Positions 21,912-34,299 of a DNA stretch of 64,000 nt are shown here, one piece after another (within the stretch, counting starts at the first letter, position 1; every line of letters starts with the position of its first letter). This DNA comes from Fennellomyces sp. T-0311 (lineage: Eukaryota; Mucoromycota; Mucoromycetes; Mucorales; Lichtheimiaceae). The notes beneath the pieces were generated by a model that was not told the origin of the DNA, did not search any database, and worked only from the letters and a program-made list of their open reading frames with translations. The stretch spans positions 62,001 to 126,000 of the forward strand of contig JALLLT010000012.1 in NCBI GenBank assembly GCA_025266875.1, given 5' to 3'. The position numbers and the translations under genes were made by a program.

Positions 21912-21917
21912 AATAAA
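21912..21917 (+). terminator. Polyadenylation signal of the HSF gene
   Basis: AATAAA lies 26 bases after the stop codon. The convergent NDUFAF6-like gene ends only 73 bases beyond the HSF stop. Confidence 0.5.
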
Positions 21918-21957
21918 TCTCTCTATATCTCTAACTTTCTATGTGCATTCCACAACG

Positions 21958-23108
21958 CTAACGGAAGCTTCCAGTCTTTTCGCTGTAACGATGGCTCGAA
22001 AACGTTAAAGTTGGCCGCCTCGAGCTTTTGAAGGAATCGAGCAGTTGGGACCTATGTTTTACTGTCTTAGTCTTGATACTTTCGATCGATTTCATTGCAA
22101 CTGTTACCGCGGACAGCACCACTGGGAATGCGGCTGGTGGGACTGACTTCAACATAGATCGTGCGGTCAATAAATGATCGTTTGCTGCAGTTGCAACCTC
22201 GAATATCGCATCCTCCAATCCTTCCACATGGCCTTGTCGGAAGACGTCTTCTTGTGATATGTTATACTGTACAATCCAACGGTTTGTATATGATTCATAC
22301 GACAATCTGTTGCGCGCTTACCTTGGCAGTAATTTGCGCAGGCAACACCAAACGTTTTTGGCTTAAGTGGAAGGGCAACGATCGTAGGAATGTGGAAATC
22401 CCAATCATCTTCCCGATATGGCTGATCGCGTGATCGGCATTAACATCCTTAATCCCGAGCGATTCCAGTTGCAGATAAAGTAGACTGGAAGCCGTGTTTT
22501 CCGAATAATTCTCCATATCACTGATGGTCATGAATTGATGGTCATCCAAGTTTGATAACTTGTTACCAACAGTCAGTATTTTCGATATGTGTCGCTTATA
22601 AAACATACTCGTTCATTGATAATCCGCTTGAACCACAAGGGAGATAACTTGCATTGCTTGAATGCGGCATCGAGGGCCAATGCAATTGGTTGTTGCGGCG
22701 GTTGACCCTTTCATCATGGGATTAGTTACAGCTTCTGCACATACCTCCAACTAACAAACCTTGTATATCTTGTCAATGGCATCCTTCCAAAACTGCATTC
22801 TCATTTTTCCGGTATTTGGGTTCGATACACTTTCTCGAATGGAAGCTAATTCAACGTTGAATGCTCTAATAGCGTACTCTGTGTCTCGAAGTTCTGTTGG
22901 ATAAAAGGCGACACACAAGTAACCTTCGTAGTCGCGCTGTCTTCTCGGGTCAGTCAAGGTCAATCGTCCCTTTTGTTCTTTTTTACCTGACAGAATCAGC
23001 GCAGTATTTCAAAACACTTGGAAGTTTGTTTTCAGAAGTCAAGGTAGAATTGAATCGAGCGCGAAGGCAAGCGCCATGACGCATTGAAGGCAATGAACTT
23101 GTCAGCAT
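21958..23108 (-). CDS. NDUFAF6-like mitochondrial complex I assembly factor
   Basis: A squalene/phytoene-synthase-fold protein of the NDUFAF6 group, which helps assemble NADH dehydrogenase in the mitochondrial matrix. Five exons (23108-22987, 22940-22762, 22707-22610, 22558-22322, 22266-21958) give 314 residues. The N-terminus is Arg/Ser-rich without acidic residues, as in a mitochondrial presequence. Conserved blocks are RDYEGYLCVAFYP, AIRAFNVELASIRESV, MRMQFWKDAIDKIY, YSENTASSLLYLQLE, ADHAISHIGKMIGI and FEVATAANDHLLTAR. A start at 23177 is possible but would put a Gly/Pro/Lys stretch before the presequence. Confidence 0.88.
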
Positions 23109-23596
23109 GGTACACAAGAGAGCGATGCTGGTGGATTTCCCTGGTCCGAACTTAATTTTGGTAGGGTGACTGCACACTGAAAATGTGGTCCGTGTTTCCT
23201 GACAACTATTTGGTGTTGCTAGGTTACAGTGCTAACATATCATGGTAGCCATTCGAACGGTTTTTTTTTTTTGGGTATTATGACAATAATGCACTTCAAA
23301 GGTAGAGAGAGAATAGCAGATTCGAATTTTCGCTATAGTCCATGTAGAACATCCAATATATGTGGATCGATAAAGTTCTTGAAGAATGGATTACATTTGC
23401 TCCAATACATTAATATATGTAAAAGGTATGTACAACAAAGAGAATCTGCGTACGTGCTATTTCAGATCCTTTCAGAGTGAAAGCTTTTTTTCTCATGCAA
23501 ATTCGACTGGTGATACAAGGCAATCGGTGGCTTTTGTGGGCAGCGAGGGAAGATTCAAGCCAGGCCAGCTCTTACTTTCGCTCAACACTTTGCACA
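23109..23596. other. Divergent promoter region between NDUFAF6-like gene and KRR1
   Basis: This holds the two leaders of oppositely oriented genes. A run of T residues near 23261-23272 and an AT-rich core are visible. No gene is supported. Confidence 0.4.
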
Positions 23597-24679
<1,083 letters not shown>

Positions 24680-24825
24680 TTATCATTCCCTCTCGCATTA
24701 AACACTCATTCTTCATTATGTCCATTGCTGCTTGTGTGCTGTCAAACAGCCGGCTTCTTTCAAACGCCGAAAGAAAAAGATAATAAAAGTCAAAGACCAG
24801 AAAGCTTTGCCTTTCTTTAGGAACA

Positions 24826-25869
24826 ATGTCGACACCTGTTGCGGAACGTGTTACTTACTTGGTTGGAGGAGCGGCTCTCGGTGCCGTCTCGTATGCTGCA
24901 TACCAAAAGTTTGCACAGAAGCCGCGACCTGCGGCCATTACCACGCAACCCGTCCCCGTTGTCCCTGCACCAACCAAGGGTCCTTCTGGACCTGTTCCTC
25001 AACGATCCCTGGACAAGATCGAGAAGGCCAAGACTATTTTGCCTTTTGGTTTCCCAGGTACAAGCCCATAATTTTGTTTTCTACTTCCCCATCGAACTAA
25101 TCGGTTACCTTGGCAACCTAAAGGGCCTGTCAACGACATTGTATACCGAAATGCCTATGTTGTTTCATACAATCGCCGTGATCGCAACCCCAACTGGGTA
25201 GCTGAGCACTTGACTCCCGCCTCACTTCAACGCATGGAAGGCGTGGATCGTCAGAAATCCAACTTTCAAGAAGATGCCAATATTCCTCCCCAGTTCCGCG
25301 CTCGCCTTGCCGATTACTTCAAGAGTGGCTTCGACCGTGGTCATATGGTCCCCGCTGCCGATGTCAAGTTTGACCAGGAAGCAATGAACGAGACATTTTA
25401 TTTGACCAACATTTCTCCTCAAGTGGGTGAAGGATTTAACCGAGACTATTGGGCACATGTCGAGAATTTCTGTCGATCCTTGACGAAGTCGTTCCCCGAC
25501 GTCTATGTCTTTACCGGGCCTTTGTATCTTCCGCATCAAGAGGCTGATGGCAAGTTCTACGTCAAGTATCAGGTCATCGGAAATCCTCCCAATGTCGCGG
25601 TCCCCACTCATTTCTACAAGGTTATTCTCACCGAACGAAATGGCAAGTATAGTGCCGGTGCTTTTGTCTTGCCTAATGCCCCCATTTCCGACGATACTCC
25701 TCTCGAGCGCTTCAAGGTGCCATTGGATGCTGTGGAGCGTGGCGCTGGCCTTACTTTCTTTGATCATATGGACAAGAACGGCCTTCATGATTTGTGCAAG
25801 GAAACCAAGTGTCAAATTGTCTTATCCAGGTTCCACGAAGCCAAAAAGCAAAGTGCAATTTCAGCGTAA
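24826..25869 (+). CDS. NUC1: Mitochondrial nuclease NUC1 / EndoG
   Basis: DNA/RNA non-specific beta-beta-alpha-metal nuclease of mitochondria, involved in recombination, mtDNA turnover and regulated cell death. Two exons (24826-25057, 25124-25869) give 325 residues, the usual size. The N-terminus has a hydrophobic anchor/presequence (about 10-25, YLVGGAALGAVSYAAY) and a Pro-rich linker. The catalytic motif is DRGHMVPAAD at about residue 148, with His 151 as general base. The metal-binding Asn is in TFYLTNISPQ, followed by NRDYWAHVENFCR. The leader contains an in-frame-free stretch, so the ATG at 24826 is well placed. Confidence 0.93.
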
Positions 25870-25958
25870 AAAAAGATATAAATGTTTATTGTACATAGTA
25901 ATATAGCATTAATGACAGACTATATAATACAGAGAATTCTGTGTGTGTGTTTGTTCGC

Positions 25959-28900
25959 TTAGAAGCACATGAACTTGTTTTTCTTGCTCATTAATTCTTC
26001 CATCCTATTCTCAAGGATGAGACGTGCTTTTTCAGCTTTTTCCTTGAGTCGTCGTTGTTTGGCAAGTTCTTCTTCGAGCATCTTGTACTCTTCCGCAGTA
26101 CGAGTAACCACGGATTGCTGCTGATTGCGCGCTTGGGTTACTTGACTGCGCAAGTTTTGTATCTCTATGCTTGAAGCTTGCTTTTCTCTTGATAGCACAT
26201 CGAGTTGCTTTTTGACTTCACGAACCATGTGTTCTGATCGAGAAAGCTGCGACTCCAGTTTGCTGATAACATCCTGATGTGCTCTCACATCGTTTTCTGC
26301 TGATCGCATCTTGCGTTGCATCGATAGAATTATCTTTTCGTAACGCTCGGAAGTGAGACCATCGTCGATTGTGATTTCACTTGCGCTAGCCGTGGTGTTC
26401 GAGTTTTGACGGTGCAAAAGAGGTGATGAAACAGAGCGAGTTGGTGACAAGGGTGGAGAAGTAGCGCTCGGGAGTGGAGGTAAAGCAGTAGGTACAGGAG
26501 GCAATGGATTGGAAGGTGGTGCAGAGGGTGGCGGAAGAATGGAATTGGATCCTGTTCGACTTCTGTTGCTACGTTGGGAAATACGTTTGCTACCAGAGTC
26601 TTCCTCGGGTAACGATCGCAAAGAAACTGATTTTGGCAATCGAGAATCTCGCGTTGGTGACATGACGCGAGGTGTTTGTGGTGGTGAAGTAACACTCGAT
26701 GTCGAGTCCCGGTTGTTCGGTAACAGACTGCCTCGTTTGGCGCGAGACATCACTTGCTCCATTTCCTTTTCGAGGCGATTCTTAGCTGAGGTCAAACGAA
26801 TTACTTCAAGCTCGAGATTCTTCGTTTCGAGTGTCATTTTGCTCCGTTGAAGACTTATTTGACCTTCCAGATCGGTAACATGTGTAGCCAATTGTGCGTT
26901 GTCTGCAGCAAGTCGAGTAAGTTTCTGCAAAATCTCTTCTTGACCTTTTGGATCCCGTAACTTTTCTCGATAATGAGCCAGCAATTGGTCGTGATCACCG
27001 GCAATATCATGAACAGGAGTGCTTGCACGCTTGGGTATTTCATCATCAAACCGGCTTAATAAGTCACCGCTTCCTAAGCTGCTGACCTCTGAACCGACTT
27101 CTTGTCCTAGTTGCTCCTGTAGCTCTTTCACTTCCTTGCATTTCACTACATAAGTTGCGTTGGCCTCGTCAAGTTGAACTTGCATTTTCTTGAGTGATGA
27201 CTCGAGAGCCTCAATTGTGCGCTGCTGATCTTTGTTGGTTTTTTGAGTCTCTTCAAGTTCTGCTACTGCACGTTCAAAACGGATATCAAATTCGTCTTGA
27301 TCGTTGCGTTGTGCTTGTTGAAGTGCCTTCAACCGAGATTCAAGTCCGGTAATGATCCCTCGGATGTCAACTTCATCCAATTGGTTGTTGGGTGTATTTT
27401 CCCGGTTGCGCTCGCTTTGAAGTCTGGCAAGCTCTTCGTCCAATTCCATGACGCGTCCCTCCAAGGCTTTAGTTCGTTGCAGTTCGATATCTGTGTGCAT
27501 TTGCTCTTCTTCAAGCCGACTGACATTGCTGATTTGCTCTTGCAAAGACGTCTGGACAGTGGAAAGTTCTGCTTGTAACTTGCGAGCCCTTCCGTCACTT
27601 TCCCACGCCTGACTGGTCATTGTCTCGAGTTGCCTTTCGAGATCTTGCTTTTCCGAAGTCAACTCCTCGATGCATCGCTGCTTCTCGTCGAGGTCCATGC
27701 CTTGAACATTGCATCGACGTGCCGTTTCCTGCAGTTGATCGGTGCACTTGGTGAGTGTATTATCCTGACGTCTCAATGCGTTCTCAAGGAATTGTATCGT
27801 AAGATTGAGCTGCTTTCGTTCGTCACCCATTCTGTTGACATCGCGAAGAACGTCATTTGCTGCTGTTTGCGCATCATCAAGAAGCTTGCTCTTTTCCTTG
27901 TTTTCCTTTGCAAGAAGCTCGATATATGATTCCTTTTCAATCAGCTGTTGGCGTAGAGTTTGGGCTAGCAAATCCATCTTGGTAAGCTTGAGATCCAGCG
28001 TTCCAATAACGATATTCTGCTTCTCCTCCACAATCTGTAACGAACGAAGGTCGGCTCGGACACGTTCAAGTTCTTCCAATCGGGCCCGGAGTGCTTTTTG
28101 AGTACTTTGCTCTTGCTGCGACATGTGCTTTTTCACTTGAATGGCGGCATTTTTCATCTCTTGAATCTCAGTGACGTATCGACTATTGCTTGCCGTCAAA
28201 TCTTTGAGTTGCACCTCCAGTGTTTGAATTGCTGCAGAAGACTGTTCTTGAAGAGTTTGACTGCGGCTTTCTTCTTCATCGATCTTTTCTTGCAACAAAG
28301 TACATTCAGATTTGGCATTCGATATTGATTCTGTAAGTTCCTCAATCTGTATTGATTGGTCTTCTCGCAGTTTGACTAGCTCTTGACGCAGCTTTTCAGC
28401 TTCTGCTAGTTGCGTTTCAAGTTGGAGCACATACTCAGTCTTGGTCTGGACCGTATCCTTCAAGTTTCGGAGCAATTCTTGATTCATGGTATCAGCTTCA
28501 TTCTTGATATCCTCACCATTGGGCTTTTTGAAAGTTTCTTTGATCTGCTGAATGACTTCCAGAGCTGAAGTACCCTTTTGGTTATCTTGAATTGCCAAGG
28601 CACTGATCTTTTGCTCGATAGCATCAATATATGCGTTGATTGCTTGTTCTCGTTCAATCGATCGTGTAAGACATGCCTTGAGTTCTTGCAAAGATGGCGA
28701 CGGTTGCGATGGAATGTCATCGGTATTGACTTCCGCTGGTTTGTCCTGCTTGGTGGCCTTTTTTTCGAATTGTTGGCTTCGTGCAGTTTTTAACTCTTTT
28801 TCGACATATCGATTGCGTTCCCGTGTGACAGCAACTTCGTTTTGAAGTTCTTCTATCTGTTGACGCAAATCCGCGAGCAATGTCTCTTGAGCGTCTCCTT

Positions 28901-30759
28901 CGCTGTTGGTATCGGGAATCGTGATTGTGGTACGAGCAGACGATGAGGGACACACGGATACTCTATCCGAGTTGGCAGAAGACCAAGATGATGACGAGAT
29001 GTGGCGTTGACGACTGGAAACCATGGATGACTCTTCGTCTTCGTCTCTCAATGTTCGAACCTCGGCTTGTAGCTTGGCAATCGTTTCACGCAAAAAACTG
29101 GGATTATCGTTCTTCATCCATTCTTCGCAGTAATGATAATCTGCATCGACTTTGTTATTGCGTGCTCGACTGGCATATTTGACAGTCCTTTCAGTTCCAT
29201 CGAGATCTTCCGCGCTGATGCATGCAATCAGTGACATGGTGGTTGAGCCCTGGAGTAGTCGAACCAGTCGGGTATCACAGTTTTCTTCTTTCTTGTCACT
29301 GGAAGGGGAAGAACAAGGAGTACTGTATCCACCAAGCAAATCATCCATGCCAATTGAGGCGGCAGATAGATCGACAAAATGGAGTTTGGAATGTTGTGCA
29401 ACCCATTCTCCTTCTTCTTCTTCTTTACTTGGACTACGTGCTTGCTTTTCCATTTGTCCGACCATAGCTTTAACGTTGAGTGTGCTGACGCGACGTTTGG
29501 CAGATGAAAGCATGCTCGTTGATTTGGATGGCATAGATTTACTGGGAATAAGCGATAGACGAGCTGGCTTCTTCACCCAAGTCTCTCGAGTAACCGTAAT
29601 CGTAAAAACAGTATGCGTTTGTTCCGATGACTTCGCTTGTACGCCAGTTTCGAGGTATCTAGATAAAAAAAAGTGTGTAAGTACAGTCGAAACATTTGAA
29701 AAGTATCGTAAGAACCTTAAAACATCGCCAGTATTTCGCACAACAATTTCTCTTGGCCCTTGGATGTCTTTTTTGCCAGCACGTGCTTGCCGATCCAGTC
29801 GCATATCGACAGAGCTCAGTAAATCGACCAATTTGTCGTCATGGACTTGGACAAAAGAAATGCGCACAGTGAAACGAGGTGAGTTGTTCCCGCTTGTTAA
29901 ATTAGGTGTGGATCCACGCCGAGGAGGACCAACCATTGAAACAGGCCTCAGCCTTGAGGACGCAGAAATAGATGCAGTTGGTTTGGGTGGCCGTAAAGCG
30001 GTGGTGGACGGCGATGTGGTAAACGTGGATGCGGGGCGGAGTGATTGCGTAGGTCGTTGTAAGCGATCAAACAGCGCTGCTGCTGCTCGCGGAATTATGC
30101 CTAACATATCTTCCTTCCGTCAGTGTGCTATCAAAATAAATAGAACTAGCTTTCTTTGATTACCTTCGTATTCGGGATTATCGTAATTATTCACGGTGGA
30201 CCCCAAGGTGTATGACTTTCCCGTTGAAGATTGTCCCTGTGTAACAATGTGTATAACTTTAAGTTCCAACATGGCCATTTGCAATTAATGGTGTGTGATA
30301 CTTACATATGTCAAAAGCGTTGTGTTGCGTCCTGTAACGAATAAAATTGTAAGGAAAAATGAACGCATAACAGAAACGTTCCATGCTTACCATCAATTAC
30401 TTGACCAATCAAATTGCTGGCAGTGCTTTGAAACACTTGCTCTTGACTACTTTGCCCGTCAAAAACATGATCAAACGCAAACGATTTTTGCAATGGGGCA
30501 ATGGTCACGACTTTGCCGCATGTCGCAATGATGTCACTTGCATGCTCGGTTGGACGCACTCTCAGTGCTATGGACACAGGTGTGAGTGTTTCGTTGGCAA
30601 CAAGTAAAAAAAAAATAGTTGCTTACCAACGTGCACGGTTTGCTGTTGTTGCGGTTGTTGAGCAGTTCGTTGGTTGCTCCTTACGTCGTTCATGTGAAAA
30701 TGGCGGTTTAATGGCTTAGGCGACGATGTACTGATAGAAAGTGCGGTACTGACGGGCAT
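25959..30759 (-). CDS. Divergent kinesin-like protein with decayed motor core
   Basis: A 1497-residue protein from six exons (30759-30627, 30567-30391, 30331-30306, 30236-30164, 30100-29716, 29658-25959). A kinesin motor is recognisable: VALRVRP, FAFDHVFD, NTTLLTYGQSSTGKSYTLG (P-loop 113-120), FVQVHDDKLVDLL, LHFVDL and LLQGSTTMSLIACIS followed by ERTVKYASRARNNKV. Switch I is reduced to SSEQTH (275-280). Switch II reads DLSAAS (361-366) instead of DLAGSE, and the alpha-4 segment after it is replaced by a short Ser/Pro-rich stretch. A basic insert of about 50 residues precedes switch II. From about 430 to 1150 it is almost continuous coiled coil, followed by a Ser/Pro-rich region and a last coiled coil ending at the stop. 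It likely dimerises; ATP hydrolysis and normal walking are doubtful. Confidence 0.82.
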
Positions 30760-30940
30760 TGCTGTTAAGTATGATAATATGCATCAAAAAATGAAAGGAC
30801 TGGATGGTGATGATATAACTTTTAATACAAGATCCTGGATAGTAAAAGAAGGAATGACTAAGAAGGGCAAAAAAGAGAAAGAGAAAGAGAAGAAAAAACC
30901 GCCCTTATCGTTGCCTGTTTTCTACGAATTGTGGTGACAC

Positions 30941-32244
30941 TCAGTCGCGATTCAAGATTCGTACAGCGTCCTTGGAATAAATATAGCTGGCGCCCGACCA
31001 AACGGTTGTGCCACCAACTGTCCAACTGAAAAGGAAGCACAGACATCATTTAGAATTTTCTAATATATCGATGCGGGGAGCTGTATAACCCCTGGAACTT
31101 ACTGTAAGGCTGTCATGATCTCGGGTGATGGTGCTCCAAGAGCAGTTGAGGTTAATGATGCCGCCATGAGAACCAGTTGCAGCGCCGTGTTAACTTTGCT
31201 GATCATCGTGGGGCGCACCTCTGCAGATGGTATGGAGAAGTCAAAGTACCGCACTAATGTTTTCTTGTGTACCCAGCAATAAACAATGATCAATCAGATT
31301 CGTTCCGCTGATATTAAACTTGCGACTTACTGGTTTTGGCAATGAGATGTACCGATAATAAAAGGATGCGAGTACAAGCCCAGCATCACGTCCAAGAATT
31401 ACAACCGCCAGTGGCACTAGATACAAAGAAAAGGCGCGAAAACAGTGTTGAGAATTATTAATTCATTTCATTCGCCCCCTCACTTACTCGGTAAAACGCC
31501 TTCCGCTGCCAGTGTCACCGTCATCACCGTCATTAACGCTTTGTCAGCCATGGGATCGATGATGCTTCCCACTATTGTTTTGAGATTGTATTTTCGCGCA
31601 ATATACCCGTCCAGCTATACAAATTCATGAAGCCTGAGTCGCACAGAGCACGTGGCTTACCAAGTCAGTGAATCCTGCCAATGCGAAAATGCCTAATGCA
31701 AATTCGTAGTCGTGCTTCATAATCAGATATCCAATGAACGGCGTGGAAGCTAGTCTTGCAAAGGTCAGGAAGTTGGGAATTGTGTAAATGTTTTCATGTA
31801 GCGGGGTAGCTTTATCTTTAATCTATTACGTTATCATCAGTATGCGAATTCTGGCATTTTCCCTTTTGCAATTGTTACGTTGCTAATCATGGCTTTCGCG
31901 TTAGTTGCTGTCTGTTGTATCTTTTGAGTTGGCGTTGTCTTGTCTGGGCCATCGCTGTTGGACACCAACGTTCGCCGGCTTAACACTTTGGATATGTTCA
32001 GCTGGTAGCTACGCATACTACGACATCTATACGATAGTGCGTAAGTTCGTGCTCTCAAGCTGCTAAGGTAGCCGTGACAGGCAACGGACCTTACTACCCC
32101 CAAGGCCCCTTCCTGCGGTAACTGCGACATGTGCCGAATCCAGCGTCCTGAATGTGCATAAACATGGCCAATTCGCATTGTTGATAGTAGTTGTGGACTG
32201 CAACTTGTAATTTTGCACAACTGGAGGCGCATTGCCGGTAGCAT
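30941..32244 (-). CDS. CRD1: Cardiolipin synthase (CDP-alcohol phosphatidyltransferase)
   Basis: Joins CDP-diacylglycerol and phosphatidylglycerol to make cardiolipin at the inner mitochondrial membrane. Six exons (32244-31879, 31822-31661, 31614-31488, 31416-31331, 31263-31103, 31025-30941) give 328 residues. The first 120 residues are Arg/Ser/Thr-rich, as in a mitochondrial presequence. The CDP-alcohol signature D-G-x2-A-R-x8-G-x3-D-x3-D is complete (Asp178 to Asp200, in LDGYIARKYNL and SIIDPMADK). Several hydrophobic helices follow. Eukaryotic cardiolipin synthase is favoured over phosphatidylglycerophosphate synthase by NIYTIPNFLTFARL before the motif and by RPTMISKVNTALQL after it. Confidence 0.9.
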
Positions 32245-32642
32245 GTTGACTTTTGTCAGAAGCACGCGTGTGCGCTTGTCGTGACTTGAACGATTGTTTT
32301 TATTTCCCCTCTTCAAAGTCCTATCCTCCTTACTGAATTGACCGACGTCCGTGCTGACATACAACAGATGGATTGACCTGTATACTATGAAAGACACGTT
32401 CCTTATTTTTATTTGGCTTTTTTCTCAGATGAAGAGTGGCTTGAATTGTGATAGTACTGTATATAAGTAAACTAGGCGGTGTTGAAGATACTAAAGGCTA
32501 GAGGAGAGGGAAAGAAGTATGTATACAAAATAGTCAACTCGTTGAACGCGCGATTATACGAGAACCAGTGGCTCACGGTTGCTTTTTCGGGATTACGTAT
32601 GGTATGAAAGACGGTAAAAAATGACTAAGGGTAAAGGGTGGT
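32245..32642. other. Intergenic region between cardiolipin synthase and the Lys-rich gene
   Basis: It contains the leader of the cardiolipin synthase gene and the 3' flank of the gene to its right, both on the minus strand. The reading frame of the first exon stays open upstream to 32397, but the ATG at 32244 gives the better targeting sequence. Confidence 0.4.
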
Positions 32643-34186
32643 TTACTTCCAGAACTGCCAAGTCTTACGCTTGGTTTCCTTGTCGGCAGTCAACTTCTTC
32701 TCATTAGCCGGCTTCTTCTCCATGGTTGGCTTCTTTTCGCTGGTTAGCTTTTTGTCAGGAATGGTTTTTGACTACAGCACAGCTGTCAGTTAGACCAAAA
32801 GTCCCGTTTCCTCTACTTGAGTGGTCTTACCTTGTTCTCCTTGTCCTTCTTGAACAAGCCGAACAGTTGCGATCGTCTCTTGCTGAGTGTCTTGTTTCGA
32901 GAGAGTTCAACAACTTGCCGTGGCAAAGGCTTTCCATTTGCCTCTTTGTCTTTAGCTGAAGGAGCAGGTGCTGCTGCTTCTTTCTTTTCGGGTCCAGCAA
33001 GCTTGTCAGCTGAAGTCTTTGATGCGTCCTCAGTGCTTTCGTTGAGAGTCTGTCCTTCTTCGCTAGCACCATCCTTTTGTACTGAGGCTGGCTTTTGAGC
33101 AGAGTCCTTCTGATCTTCGGTAGTTGCTGCTGGCTCTTCCTTGCTTTCAACTACTGGGGCCTTCGCTTCCTCAGCTATTACTGCTGGCTCCTTCTTGCTT
33201 TCGGTCACTGGAGCCTTGGCTTCCTCAGGTTTTGTTGGTCCCTTCTTGCTTTCAGGGCCTTCAGTCTTCTTGTCCTCAACTGGTACCGATTCCTTCTTAT
33301 TTTCAGATACCGTAGCCTCCTTCTTGCTGTCAACCTGTGCAGACTCCTTTGTTTCCGACTTTGGCTCAGCAGACTTTTCGACCGTGGGCTGAGCGGCCCT
33401 TTTCACAACTGGTGCCTCAACCTTTTCGGTAAGAGCCTCTTTGGCTGCAGCAGCAGAGGTTGTTTGGATGCTTGGCTCAGCCTTGGTTTCAGCGACGGGC
33501 GCAGCAGGCTTGGATTCTGCCTTTAGCGTGCTAATTGTTTCCTTCTTCAGGTCACCAGATTCTTGGGGGACAACACCATCGTTCTTTGCTGCAGTTACGG
33601 AGGCTTCCGAATGAATCTTAGGGGAATCCTCCTTCTTGATTTCAGTCTTGGATGTGTCAACTGACTCAGCCTTTGTTTCCACAGGTTTAGGAGCTTCGAC
33701 CTTTGGTTCAGCAACGGCTGTCGATCCCTTGGTTTCGCCGTTCTCGGTATTTTCGGCTTTGGATTCCGACACAGGCTCAGAAGCTTCTGCACTTGAATCT
33801 TTGATGTTATTCTCCTTGACCTCGCCAGTAATAATAGCCTTGTGTGTCGATGCATCCACCTCGACTGAAGAATCATGTGCGTCGCTGTGAGGCTCATTGT
33901 TCACGGGTGTTAATTCTGAAACCGTAAATCCCTGTGGTTGATCTTTGGTTTCGAGTTTCCTCTCGTCGTTGGCCTGATCCTTAACTACAAGGCTAGTGAC
34001 TTCCTCGGTAGTTGGCGCAACTTGTTCAGCGGCGATGGGTTGCGTGTTAGTATCCGCGATCGATGACGCGCTGCTGCTTGACGCGGTGGTGCTGTTAGCA
34101 GTAGCTAACTCATCTGCTTTGGTCTGCTTTTGCTTATTGGCCTTTTGGTTTTTGCGCTTGCGATTGGCGTTCGACTTTTTTGCCAT
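32643..34186 (-). CDS. Disordered Lys/Glu/Ala-rich repetitive protein
   Basis: Two exons (34186-32831, 32771-32643) give 494 residues with extreme composition (Lys, Glu, Ala, Ser, Pro, Thr). The N-terminus is a basic signal (KKSNANRKRKNQKANK). The middle contains degenerate repeats of about 20 residues built on EEAKAPV(V/T)ESK(K/E)EPA and ETKAE. The C-terminus is different: LSRNKTLSKRRSQLFGLFKKD, then a basic stretch ending KRKTWQFWK. The folded-looking basic/aromatic end after a long disordered region suggests membrane or protein binding by the tail. No family is recognised. Similarity to neurofilament-type or LEA-type proteins would be composition only. Confidence 0.7.
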
Positions 34187-34299
34187 GGTTGAAAATTAGA
34201 AAGAGAGGGAAGAAGAAGGATGGCTAGCAGCCAGGCGGGAAAATTTTTTTATTTTCGATGGCTTCATAATCGTGCTTCATTTCTTTTTTGCGTGTGGGA

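Noticed and set aside
22810..22830. tRNA-like B-box word (GGTTCGATAC)
   Set aside because: No A-box, no cloverleaf and no acceptor stem; it lies inside an exon of the NDUFAF6-like gene.
29659..29715. Apparent continuous coding sequence through the divergent kinesin (residues reading RFLRYFSNVSTVLTHFF)
   Set aside because: The stretch has GT and AG ends, and removing it joins VLR to YLETG as in other kinesins, so it is an intron that happens to stay open.
30100..30107. A kinesin start at position 30107
   Set aside because: The frame begins in an intron there, and the P-loop and earlier motor strands are encoded in four upstream exons reaching 30759.
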